From positions 1-5,357 of the forward strand of contig JAJNBO010000214.1 of the NCBI GenBank assembly GCA_021156245.1: 5,357 nt of DNA. Reading direction: 5' to 3'. Positions within the stretch are counted from its first letter, which is position 1. Every line of letters begins with the position of its first letter. This DNA is from Ramlibacter sp. (GTDB lineage: Bacteria > Pseudomonadota > Gammaproteobacteria > Burkholderiales > Burkholderiaceae_C). Made by a program: the position numbers and the translations under genes. Positions 1 to 5,357 of this stretch are shown here, piece after piece. Below the pieces are notes generated by a model. It searched no databases. It had not been told where the DNA came from and saw nothing but the letters and a program-made list of their open reading frames with translations.

Positions 1-1
1 C

Positions 2-790
2 GTCGCCACCCTGCTTTCGGCGCGCCTGCGACAGGACGCCGCGGGCATCGCGCACGCAGCTCCGTGGCTGCAGAGCGCCGGCGCCGACGTGGATGACCAT
101 ACCTTCGCCATCTTCGCGGGCCGCCGCGAGCAGGTCGCGCATGCGCTGAAGTCCCTTAGCGTGGGCGGCATGCAGGAAGTCGGCGCGGTGTTCGCGTCGC
201 CGCGCGAAGCGCAGCTCTATCGCGACGACCTGCAGCGCAGCGCCGCCGGCCTGAAGTTGCGGCTGGCGACCTGGACGGGCGACGGCGACCTGGCGCGCCT
301 CGGACAACGCCTGGGCCCCGCGACCCCGGCGGTGCTGCTCTTCATCGGCGGAACGCCCGAACTCGTTCAACTGACACAGGGCCTCGATCGCCAGGCGCGC
401 CAGCGCTACGTCGTTGCCATGGCGGACGTCAACCTGCAGACCGTTGCGCAGATGGGCGGAGGCCGCACCACGCCGGTGATCGCGACGCAAGCCGTTCCCA
501 TGGTGAGCGCCGCGCTGCCCGTGGTGCGGCGCTACCGCGAGGTCCTCGCTCGCCTGTTCGACGAACCACCGGTGGCGCTGAGCCTCGCCGGCTTCATCGC
601 CGCGCAGTACACGTACGAAGTGCTCAACGACATCGACGGGGCAGTGACGCGCGCCAGCGCCCTCGCGGCGTTCCAGCGGCGGCGAGAGGTCGACGTAGGC
701 GGGTTTCGCGTCCGTCTGGAAGGGCCGAACCGCGGCGCCGCGTTCGTGACGCAGTCCATGCTGACGGCGGACGGCAGGGTGGTCGGCTGA
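2..790 (+). CDS. ABC transporter substrate-binding protein, Leu/Ile/Val-binding type (5' end missing)
   Basis: This is the C-terminal part (262 residues visible) of a periplasmic-binding protein type 1 (Peripla_BP_6, LivK-like), the ligand-catching subunit of an ABC importer. The frame is open to the left edge with no stop, so the start and any signal peptide lie outside. A GTG at 89 is in frame but would cut into the fold. Family-like segments are an AVLLFIGGTPE strand-turn (about residues 113-123 of the visible part), a TTPVIATQAVP strand near 155-165, a SLAGFIAAQYTYEVL helix near 198-212, and the closing GGFRVRLEGPNRGAAFV-type region. In family members the last feature reads roughly GGFRVxFxxxxHxGSxFV. 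The stretch before residue 110 is divergent, so the ligand cannot be named. No permease or ATPase gene is in view. It lies 51 bases before ppx with an inverted repeat between, and I see no functional tie to polyphosphate. The family call is fairly secure; specificity is unknown. Confidence 0.72.
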   Translation, partial: VATLLSARLRQDAAGIAHAAPWLQSAGADVDDHTFAIFAGRREQVAHALKSLSVGGMQEVGAVFASPREAQLYRDDLQRSAAGLKLRLATWTGDGDLARLGQRLGPATPAVLLFIGGTPELVQLTQGLDRQARQRYVVAMADVNLQTVAQMGGGRTTPVIATQAVPMVSAALPVVRRYREVLARLFDEPPVALSLAGFIAAQYTYEVLNDIDGAVTRASALAAFQRRREVDVGGFRVRLEGPNRGAAFVTQSMLTADGRVVG

Positions 791-794
791 CACC

Positions 795-814
795 CACCGG
801 CTGCAAGGCCGGTG
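795..814 (+). repeat. Perfect 7-bp inverted repeat, possible hairpin between the binding-protein gene and ppx
   Basis: CACCGGC at 795-801 is exactly complementary to GCCGGTG at 808-814 across a 6-base loop (TGCAAG). It begins 4 bases after the upstream stop codon. No T-run follows, so it does not look like a standard intrinsic terminator. It could still end or slow transcription from the upstream gene, or act as an operator, because its right arm overlaps the -10-like motif at 813-821. The repeat itself is directly visible; its role is inferred. Confidence 0.45.
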
Positions 815-821
815 CTATGCT
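813..821 (+). promoter_or_regulatory. Possible extended -10 promoter element for ppx
   Basis: TGCTATGCT fits the extended -10 pattern TGn-TAnnnT of sigma-70 promoters. No convincing -35 hexamer sits 16-18 bp upstream, which an extended -10 can tolerate. Transcription from it would start near 828 and give a very short leader before the ppx ATG at 842. There is no Shine-Dalgarno sequence in that leader. The match is short and in GC-rich DNA, so this is a weak call. Confidence 0.3.
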
Positions 822-841
822 GGCCCGAACCCATCGCCCTC

Positions 842-2326
842 ATGCAAGACGGTACCCTGCTCGCCGCGGTCGACCTCGGCTCCAACAGCTTCCGGCTCGA
901 AATCGGCCGGCTGGACTTCGGGCAGGTCCGACGCGTCGAGTACCTCAAGGAAACGGTGCGCCAGGGCAATGGCCTGGACGAAGCGCGCAACCTGACGCCC
1001 GAAGCCATGGAGCGCGGCTGGGCCTGCCTCGCGCGATTCTCGGAGCGGCTGTCCGGCTTCGACGCACGCCAGGTGCGCGCCGTCGCCACGCAGACGCTGC
1101 GCGAGGCGCGCAACCGCGACATCTTCATCGCCCGCGCGCAGCAGATCCTGGGCTTCCCCATCGACGTGATCTCCGGCCGCGAGGAAGCGCGCCTGATCTA
1201 CCAGGGCGTCGCGCACCTGCTGCCGCAGTCGGATGAACGCCGGCTGGTGGTGGACATCGGCGGCCGCTCCACGGAACTGATCCTCGGCCGCCAGTACCAG
1301 GCCGACGTGATGGAGAGCTACCGGGTGGGCAGCGTCGCATGGTCCACGCGGTATTTCTCCGATGGCCAGTTCACCGAAGCGGCGTTCGAGCGCGCCGGCA
1401 TCGCGGCGCAGGCCGTCCTGGACGAGGCCCTGACCGCCTATGCGCGCGGGCGCTGGGACGTGGCTTACGGCTCCTCCGGCACGATCGGCGCAGTGGCCGA
1501 CATCCTGCTGGCCAGCGGCCAGTCGGATGGCACGATCACCCGCGATGCGCTGGACTGGCTGCAAGGCGAGCTGCTGCAGGCACGCAGCGCGGACCGCGTT
1601 CGCCTGCCGGGATTGAAGGACGACCGGCGTCCCGTCATCGGCGGCGGCTTCACGGTGCTGCGCGCCGTGTTCGACCTGCTTGCCATCGACGCGATGCAAC
1701 CGGCGCAAGGCGCGCTGCGGCATGGCGTGCTGTACGACATGCTGGACCGGGAGCACGCCGAGACGGACATGCGCACCACTTCGGTCGAGAGGCTCGCCGC
1801 GAAATTCGAGGCGGACCCGGCGCAGGGCGATCGGGTCGGGCGGGTGGCGTCCCGGCTGTTCCGCGGCCTTGGCGCGAAGCTCCCGCCGGAGGAGTTGCAG
1901 CGGCAGGAGCGCACGCTCGCCTGGGCCGCGCGGCTGCACGAGATCGGCACGCTCATCTCGCACAGCGACGCGCACAAGCATGGCGCCTACATCCTGGAGC
2001 ACGCGGATGCGCCCGGCTTCGCGCAAGGCGAACTGCACCACCTGGGCCTGTTGGTGCTGGGGCATCGCGGCAAGCTGCGCAAGCTCGAAGCCGACTTCAG
2101 CGACACCGTCTTCGTCCAGCAGCTGGCCTGCCTGCGCCTGGCGGTGATCCTGTGCCACGCGCGGCGCGAGCCCGACCTGCAGGGCCTGAAACTGATCTCC
2201 GGGGCGCGGGCCTTCTCCCTGCAGATCTCCAGCGACTGGGCCGCCGCCTGGCCGCAGTCGGCGCACCTCCTGCGGGAAGAAGCGCTGGCGTGGCAGAAAA
2301 CGCCCTGGACGCTGTCGGTTCACTGA
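842..2326 (+). CDS. ppx: Exopolyphosphatase (Ppx/GppA family)
   Basis: Ppx removes terminal phosphates from cytoplasmic polyphosphate. The 494-residue product has the two-lobed ASKHA phosphatase fold followed by an HD-like helical domain. Visible motifs are the first phosphate loop AAVDLGSNSFRLEIG (D11, N15); SGREEAR (E114/E115), holding the glutamate matching catalytic Glu121 of E. coli Ppx; the second loop VVDIGGRSTE (D138-E145), with Arg142 where E. coli has Gly; and YGSSGTIG (210-216). The C-terminal domain carries LHEIG (H366) and SHSDAHKHGAYIL (H374, H378, H380). An in-frame GTG at 812 would add ten unconserved residues; I prefer 842 because the first beta strand normally starts within a few residues of the N-terminus. 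Neither start has a good ribosome-binding site. Length fits both Ppx (513 in E. coli) and GppA (494), so pppGpp hydrolysis cannot be excluded. The nearby convergent ppk1 favours the polyphosphate role. Confidence 0.93.
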   Translation: MQDGTLLAAVDLGSNSFRLEIGRLDFGQVRRVEYLKETVRQGNGLDEARNLTPEAMERGWACLARFSERLSGFDARQVRAVATQTLREARNRDIFIARAQQILGFPIDVISGREEARLIYQGVAHLLPQSDERRLVVDIGGRSTELILGRQYQADVMESYRVGSVAWSTRYFSDGQFTEAAFERAGIAAQAVLDEALTAYARGRWDVAYGSSGTIGAVADILLASGQSDGTITRDALDWLQGELLQARSADRVRLPGLKDDRRPVIGGGFTVLRAVFDLLAIDAMQPAQGALRHGVLYDMLDREHAETDMRTTSVERLAAKFEADPAQGDRVGRVASRLFRGLGAKLPPEELQRQERTLAWAARLHEIGTLISHSDAHKHGAYILEHADAPGFAQGELHHLGLLVLGHRGKLRKLEADFSDTVFVQQLACLRLAVILCHARREPDLQGLKLISGARAFSLQISSDWAAAWPQSAHLLREEALAWQKTPWTLSVH

Positions 2327-2384
2327 ATCCTGACGCGCCGCGGTAGATGGAAATCGCAAGTTCCGGTAGTGTCCCGGCTCGAAC

Positions 2385-2396
2385 AAGGAGCAGAGG
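2385..2396 (+). promoter_or_regulatory. Ribosome-binding site that fixes the start of the H1-like/ribbon-helix-helix gene
   Basis: AAGGAG at 2385-2390, followed by AGAGG at 2392-2396, precedes the ATG at 2401 by 10 and 4 bases respectively. An earlier in-frame ATG at 2347 has no such site, so 2401 is the start. The 74-base gap after ppx shows no clear terminator. A weak -10-like TAGTGT lies at 2367-2372, so the gene may be read through from ppx, from its own promoter, or both. Confidence 0.7.
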
Positions 2397-2400
2397 ATCC

Positions 2401-2763
2401 ATGGCTACAGCAACCAGGGCGGCGCGCACGGCGCCCGCGAAGCGCACCACCCCCGCGAAAAAGCAGGCGGCACCCGCCGCGGCCGCAGGCCAGGCGAAGG
2501 CCGTCCAGGCCACCACGAAAGCCGGCAAGGCGGCCGCGAGCCCCAAGGCGAAGAAGCCGAAGCTCGTGCGCGACAGCTTCACCATCCCGAAGACAGAGTA
2601 CGCCGTGCTCGAGGAACTGAAGGCGCGCGCGGCCCGGCTCGGCCGGCCCGCGAAGAAGAGCGAAGTGCTGCGTGCGGGCGTGCAGGCGCTCGCCGCAATG
2701 GCCGATGCCGCATTCCTCGCCACCGTCGACAAGCTCGCGCCTGCCAGGCCCGCCAAGGCCTAG
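2401..2763 (+). CDS. Small basic protein: histone H1-like Ala/Lys/Pro tail plus ribbon-helix-helix-like domain
   Basis: I do not recognise a named gene. The 120-residue product has two parts. Residues 1-57 are low in complexity, rich in Ala, Lys, Pro and Thr, with 14 Lys/Arg and no acidic residue (the first is D58). This resembles the tails of bacterial H1-like proteins such as AlgP. Residues 57-100 look like a ribbon-helix-helix unit: a short strand (RDSFTIP, 57-63), a helix (about 64-80), a GRPAKK turn, and a second helix (KSEVLRAGVQALAAM, 86-100). A third amphipathic helix and a basic PARPAKA end follow. A dimeric DNA-binding, nucleoid-type protein is the natural inference, but the fold is judged by eye. 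It follows ppx by 74 bases on the same strand, and its stop codon overlaps that of sixA. It could be a local regulator, a nucleoid protein or a polyphosphate-granule protein; the sequence does not decide. Confidence 0.8.
   Translation: MATATRAARTAPAKRTTPAKKQAAPAAAAGQAKAVQATTKAGKAAASPKAKKPKLVRDSFTIPKTEYAVLEELKARAARLGRPAKKSEVLRAGVQALAAMADAAFLATVDKLAPARPAKA
2760..2763. other. Overlapping stop codons of two convergent genes in a CTAG palindrome
   Basis: The plus-strand TAG of the H1-like gene occupies 2761-2763, and the minus-strand TAG of sixA is the complement of CTA at 2760-2762. The genes therefore share two bases and leave no intergenic space. Any terminator for either transcript must lie inside the opposing coding sequence, or the two messages overlap at their 3' ends. 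Confidence 0.9.
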
Positions 2764-3221
2764 ACGGTTTCCGGCGACTGCACGGCCCACAGGACCGTCT
2801 GTTCGGAGCCGTCGCGCTCCCGCGTGCGCAGCCACCAGACGGCGCCCTTGCGGACGGCGCAGTTGCCAACGGGAATGCGAAGCAGCTGTGCAAGCGTTTC
2901 GCCCAGCGCCGGCTGGTGGCCGACCAGCATCACGGGATGACGCGAGTCCGGCCACTGGGCTGCCTCGAGCAGCTGTGCGGGCGTGGCGCCCGGCGCCAGG
3001 CTGTCACGCAGCTTGAACTTGCGCCCGAGTGCCAGCGCGGTCTGTTCGCACCGAAGCGCGGGGCTGCTCAACACGCGCGTGCCTTCCGGCAGGCGCCGGT
3101 CCAGCCATGCGCCGACGCGCGCCGCCTGCTTCTCGCCACGCGAGGTGAGCGCGCGGTCCAGATCGGCCAGCCCGTCGTGCTCGTCCTCCGCCTCCGCATG
3201 CCGCCAGAAGATCAGGTCCAT
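2760..3221 (-). CDS. sixA: Phosphohistidine phosphatase SixA
   Basis: SixA is a small histidine-phosphatase (phosphoglycerate-mutase-like) enzyme that removes phosphate from phosphohistidine in proteins. In E. coli its reported targets are the ArcB HPt domain and the nitrogen-PTS phosphocarrier NPr. The product has 153 residues (161 in E. coli) and is a bare catalytic domain with no signal peptide. Visible features are the N-terminal strand and catalytic RHAEAED (R7, nucleophile H8), ALTSRGE (24-30), SSPALRCEQTA (52-62, with R57) and MLVGHQPALGE (second catalytic H102). The frame continues upstream of the ATG, but only antisense to ppk1-conserved codons. The start at 3221 is supported by a GAGGAG ribosome-binding site and by RHA sitting at residue 7, as in the family. 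Its first 10 bases overlap the end of ppk1, which points to one transcript and translational coupling. A role on phospho-PPK1 is conceivable but unproven. Confidence 0.9.
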   Translation of the reverse strand: MDLIFWRHAEAEDEHDGLADLDRALTSRGEKQAARVGAWLDRRLPEGTRVLSSPALRCEQTALALGRKFKLRDSLAPGATPAQLLEAAQWPDSRHPVMLVGHQPALGETLAQLLRIPVGNCAVRKGAVWWLRTRERDGSEQTVLWAVQSPETV

Positions 3222-5305
3222 GGGCGCTCCTCGGCATCGCCGGGCGGAGCCGCATAACGTTGCATCAGCGCCGCCTGCGCGCCGGCGGCGCGGGGATCCT
3301 GCGCATGGCGCGCACGGCGGTACGTCCCGTCGGGCTGCAGGTCCCAGGCGTCCCGCTCGTCGTGCAGGCTGGCAAGCAGGCATTCGTCGATGACGCGCTG
3401 GCGCAGCTGGGGGTCGGTGACGGGCCACGCCAGTTCCACCCGGCGCAGCATGTTCCGGTTCATCCAGTCCGCGCTGGACAGGTACAGCTGTTCCTCCTGC
3501 CCCGCGCGGAAATAGAACACGCGCGAATGCTCGAGGAAGCGGCCGACGATCGAGCGCACCCGGATGTTGTCGGTCAGGCCCGGTCGGTTCGCGGGCAGCA
3601 TGCACGCGCCACGGACGATCAGGTCGATGCGCGCACCGCGCCGGCCGGCGCGCACCAGCGCCTCGATCAGCGGCTCGTCGGTCAGGGCATTCAGCTTCAG
3701 CACGATGCGCGCATCCAGCCCCCCCGCGGCGGCCATGCCCACGAGGTCGATGTGCTCGATCAGCTTGCGGTGCAGGTGGAATGGGGCGATCCAGAGCTGG
3801 TGCAGGCGCGGCAGGCGGCTCTGGCTGGCCAGGTGCACGAAGAGCTGTTCGACGTCCGAGGTCAGGTGCGGGTCGGCCGTGAGCTGGCTGATGTCGGTGT
3901 ACAGGCGGGCGGTCCGGGCGTTGTAGTTCCCCGTGGACAGGTGCGCATAGCGGACCAGCCCCCTGCCCTCGCGCCGCGTGACCAGCAGCATCTTCGCGTG
4001 CGTCTTCAGGCCCACGACGCCGTACACGACCTGCGCGCCGACGGCCTCCAGGCCCTCGGCCCAGTTGATGTTCGCTTCCTCGTCGTAGCGGGCCTTCAGC
4101 TCCACCACCGCGGTCACTTCCTTCCCGCGCAGGACGGCTTCGCGCAGCAGTTCCATCATGGCGGAGTCACTGCCGGTGCGATAGATCGTCTGCTTGATCG
4201 CCAGGACGTCCGGGTCGTGCACCGCCTCGCGCAGGAAGGCCAGCACGCCTTCATAGCTTTCGTAGGGGTGGTGGATCAGCACGGCCTGCTTCTTCAGCTG
4301 CTCGAAGATGGGGCGCCCGGGGACCAGGCCTCGCGGATAGGTCGGCGCGTACGCCGGGAACAGCAGCTTCGGCGCATCGACGAGGTCGATCATCTGCTGC
4401 AGGCGCGCCAGGTTCACGGGGCCGTGCACCCGGTACAACGCGGCGGAAGGCAGCCCGAACTGCGTCAGCAGGAAAGTGGAGAGATGCTCGGAACACCCTG
4501 CGGACACTTCCAGCCGCGTCGCCTGGCCGTAGTGGCGCTGCTGCAGCCCCAGCCGCAACGCGGTCCGCAGGTTGCGCACCTCTTCCTCCCCGACGGCCAC
4601 GTCCGAATGCCGCGTGACGCGGAACTGCGAGAACTGGCCCACGTCCCGGCCGGGGAACAACAGGTCGAGGTGCGCCCGGATCACGCTGGAGAGGGAGACG
4701 AACAACTGCTTCCTGCGGCCGTTGATCGCGGATGGCATGGGAATCAGGCGCGGCAGCACGCGGGGGACCTTGACGATGGCGATCTCGTTCTCGCGGCCGA
4801 AAGCATCCTTGCCGCCGAGCCGGACGATGAAGTTCAGCGACTTGTTCGCCACCTGCGGGAAGGGGTGGGCCGGGTCGAGGCCTTGCGGGATCAGCAGCGG
4901 CCGGACTTCCCGCTCGAAGTAATCGTGCACCCAGGCCTTCTGCTTCGCGGTGCGCTCACCGTGCGACACGATGGCGATGCCGTGCTTCGCAAACGCCGGC
5001 ATCAGGGCATCGTTGTACAGCGTGTACTGCCGCTCCACCAGCCGGTGCGCGGCCCTGGACAAAGCCTCGAAACTGGACGGGGTGTAGGGCCCCTTGTGCT
5101 CGCCCGCCAGCGCCCCGGACAGGTGGTTGACGGCGCGCACCTCGAAGAATTCGTCGAGGTTGGAGGAAACGATCGTGAGGAACCGCAGCCGCTCCAGCAG
5201 GGGAACGTCTGCGCGCTGCGCCCAGTCCAGCACCCGCTCGTTGAAAGCCAGGATGCTGTGGTCGCGATCGAGGAGGGAGAGCGCGGGCGGGCCGCCGTCG
5301 CACAT
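3212..5305 (-). CDS. ppk1: Polyphosphate kinase 1
   Basis: PPK1 reversibly transfers the gamma phosphate of ATP to the end of a polyphosphate chain through an autophosphorylated histidine. The 697-residue product is full length (688 in E. coli) with the usual order: N domain (about 10-115), H domain (120-315), C1 (320-500) and C2 (505-680). Key residues lie one position on from E. coli numbering: H436 in GLKTHAK (autophosphorylation site), H455 in RYAHLSTGN, R376 in YRTGSDS, R406 in ELKARYDEE, and H593 in EHSRVFYF. The N-terminal SSNLDEFFEVR (47-57) supplies the ATP-base-contacting Asn49. The ATG at 5305 is chosen because no start codon lies between it and the conserved FNERVLDWA stretch. It has no recognisable Shine-Dalgarno sequence. 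The frame stays open to the right edge without another ATG, GTG or TTG in view. It is followed by overlapping sixA and preceded by PHO-box-like repeats, which suggests control by phosphate starvation. Confidence 0.97.
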   Translation of the reverse strand: MCDGGPPALSLLDRDHSILAFNERVLDWAQRADVPLLERLRFLTIVSSNLDEFFEVRAVNHLSGALAGEHKGPYTPSSFEALSRAAHRLVERQYTLYNDALMPAFAKHGIAIVSHGERTAKQKAWVHDYFEREVRPLLIPQGLDPAHPFPQVANKSLNFIVRLGGKDAFGRENEIAIVKVPRVLPRLIPMPSAINGRRKQLFVSLSSVIRAHLDLLFPGRDVGQFSQFRVTRHSDVAVGEEEVRNLRTALRLGLQQRHYGQATRLEVSAGCSEHLSTFLLTQFGLPSAALYRVHGPVNLARLQQMIDLVDAPKLLFPAYAPTYPRGLVPGRPIFEQLKKQAVLIHHPYESYEGVLAFLREAVHDPDVLAIKQTIYRTGSDSAMMELLREAVLRGKEVTAVVELKARYDEEANINWAEGLEAVGAQVVYGVVGLKTHAKMLLVTRREGRGLVRYAHLSTGNYNARTARLYTDISQLTADPHLTSDVEQLFVHLASQSRLPRLHQLWIAPFHLHRKLIEHIDLVGMAAAGGLDARIVLKLNALTDEPLIEALVRAGRRGARIDLIVRGACMLPANRPGLTDNIRVRSIVGRFLEHSRVFYFRAGQEEQLYLSSADWMNRNMLRRVELAWPVTDPQLRQRVIDECLLASLHDERDAWDLQPDGTYRRARHAQDPRAAGAQAALMQRYAAPPGDAEERPWT
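3227..3232 (-). promoter_or_regulatory. Ribosome-binding site of sixA, inside the end of ppk1
   Basis: Read on the minus strand, GAGGAG lies 5 bases before the sixA ATG and inside the last codons of ppk1. Ribosomes finishing ppk1 pass over it and terminate 10 bases after the sixA start begins, a classic arrangement for coupled re-initiation. Confidence 0.75.
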
Positions 5306-5318
5306 GGGAATCAGGCAG

Positions 5319-5336
5319 GTGACAGGAACGCGACAG
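5319..5336 (-). promoter_or_regulatory. Putative PHO box (PhoB site) upstream of ppk1
   Basis: On the minus strand the sequence reads CTGTCGC-GTTC-CTGTCAC: two 7-base half-sites separated by 4 bases, an 11-bp period. PhoB binds such direct repeats of CTGTCAT-like heptamers. The downstream half-site matches the E. coli form CTGTCA(C/T) fully and the upstream one differs at the A. The orientation is that of activation towards ppk1. The oddity is position: only 13 bases separate the box from the ppk1 ATG, too close for a usual -10 (normally about 10 bp downstream of the box) and leader. Confidence 0.6.
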
Positions 5337-5350
5337 TGTTGCCGCGGCTC

Positions 5351-5357
5351 ATGACAG
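5351..5357 (-). promoter_or_regulatory. Additional PHO half-site CTGTCAT at the window edge
   Basis: The last seven bases read CTGTCAT on the minus strand, a perfect consensus half-site in the same orientation as the box at 5319-5336. It starts 21 bp upstream of the CTGTCGC repeat, close to two 11-bp units. Its own 11-bp partner, if any, would lie beyond the window at about 5362-5368. A tandem array could place the working promoter further from the ppk1 start. Confidence 0.45.

Noticed and set aside
89..790. A GTG at 89 as the start of a complete small gene.
   Set aside because: The frame is open to the left edge and the fold would lack its N-terminal lobe and signal peptide; a gene starting outside the window is more likely.
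812..841. GTG at 812 as the ppx start.
   Set aside because: It would add MLCWPEPIAL, which is not family-like, and it lies within the inverted repeat and possible promoter.
2312..2329. A PHO-box-like pair CTGTCGG-TTCA-CTGAATC at the end of ppx.
   Set aside because: The second half-site matches the consensus poorly and the first lies within coding sequence; likely chance.
1339..2346. A 335-codon plus-strand open frame inside ppx in another phase.
   Set aside because: It is Arg/Ala/Gly-rich low-information sequence with no motif, and it fully overlaps a well-supported gene.
815..2386. A 523-codon open frame on the minus strand, antisense to ppx.
   Set aside because: It mirrors the GC-biased codons of ppx, has no recognisable domain, and consists of an Arg/Ala/Gln-rich composition typical of shadow frames.
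2347..2400. ATG at 2347 as the start of the H1-like gene.
   Set aside because: It has no ribosome-binding site, and the added residues do not fit the Ala/Lys tail; the ATG at 2401 has a strong site.
2401..2565. The basic tail as a target for lysine polyphosphorylation (PASK-type motif).
   Set aside because: PASK motifs are rich in acidic residues and serine; this tail has no acidic residue and only one serine.
3001..3007. An isolated CTGTCAC heptamer within sixA.
   Set aside because: There is no partner 11 bp on either side. It shows that single heptamers occur by chance, so only the paired repeat upstream of ppk1 is called.
3222..3605. An N-terminal extension of sixA to 3605.
   Set aside because: It lies on conserved ppk1 codons in another phase, and the catalytic RHA motif should sit near the N-terminus.

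Overview
The DNA is strongly GC-rich, and codon third positions are mostly G or C. The protein variants (a Ppx beginning MQDGTLLAAVDLGSNSF, a PPK1 with the N-terminal stretch LLDRDHSILAFNERVLDWA) look like those of Burkholderiales, most likely Comamonadaceae (Ramlibacter/Variovorax-like). That placement is inferred from memory of the families, not from a search. The window is densely coding and holds no RNA gene, insertion sequence, CRISPR array or phage-like element that I can see.

Layout: (1) 2-790, plus strand, the 3' part of a periplasmic leucine/branched-chain-type substrate-binding protein gene that runs off the left edge. (2) A 51-base gap to the chosen ppx start, containing a perfect 7-bp inverted repeat that overlaps an extended -10-like motif. 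(3) 842-2326, plus, ppx (exopolyphosphatase, Ppx/GppA family). (4) 2401-2763, plus, a 120-residue protein with a basic, alanine/lysine/proline-rich histone H1-like tail joined to a ribbon-helix-helix-like domain. (5) 2760-3221, minus, sixA (phosphohistidine phosphatase). (6) 3212-5305, minus, ppk1 (polyphosphate kinase). (7) 5306-5357, the upstream region of ppk1, with two PHO-box half-sites exactly 11 bp apart and a third heptamer at the window edge.

This is a polyphosphate locus. PPK1 builds polyphosphate from ATP through a phosphohistidine intermediate, and Ppx degrades it from the ends. The two enzymes lie on opposite strands and converge. Each has a small partner at its 3' end: the H1-like/ribbon-helix-helix protein follows ppx, and SixA is translationally coupled to ppk1. 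The two small genes meet tail to tail, and their stop codons overlap in one CTAG palindrome. The PHO-box-like repeats suggest that ppk1-sixA answers to phosphate starvation through PhoB.

The most interesting candidate is the uncharacterised basic ribbon-helix-helix protein, which could link polyphosphate or its granules to the nucleoid. This rests on composition and gene position only.
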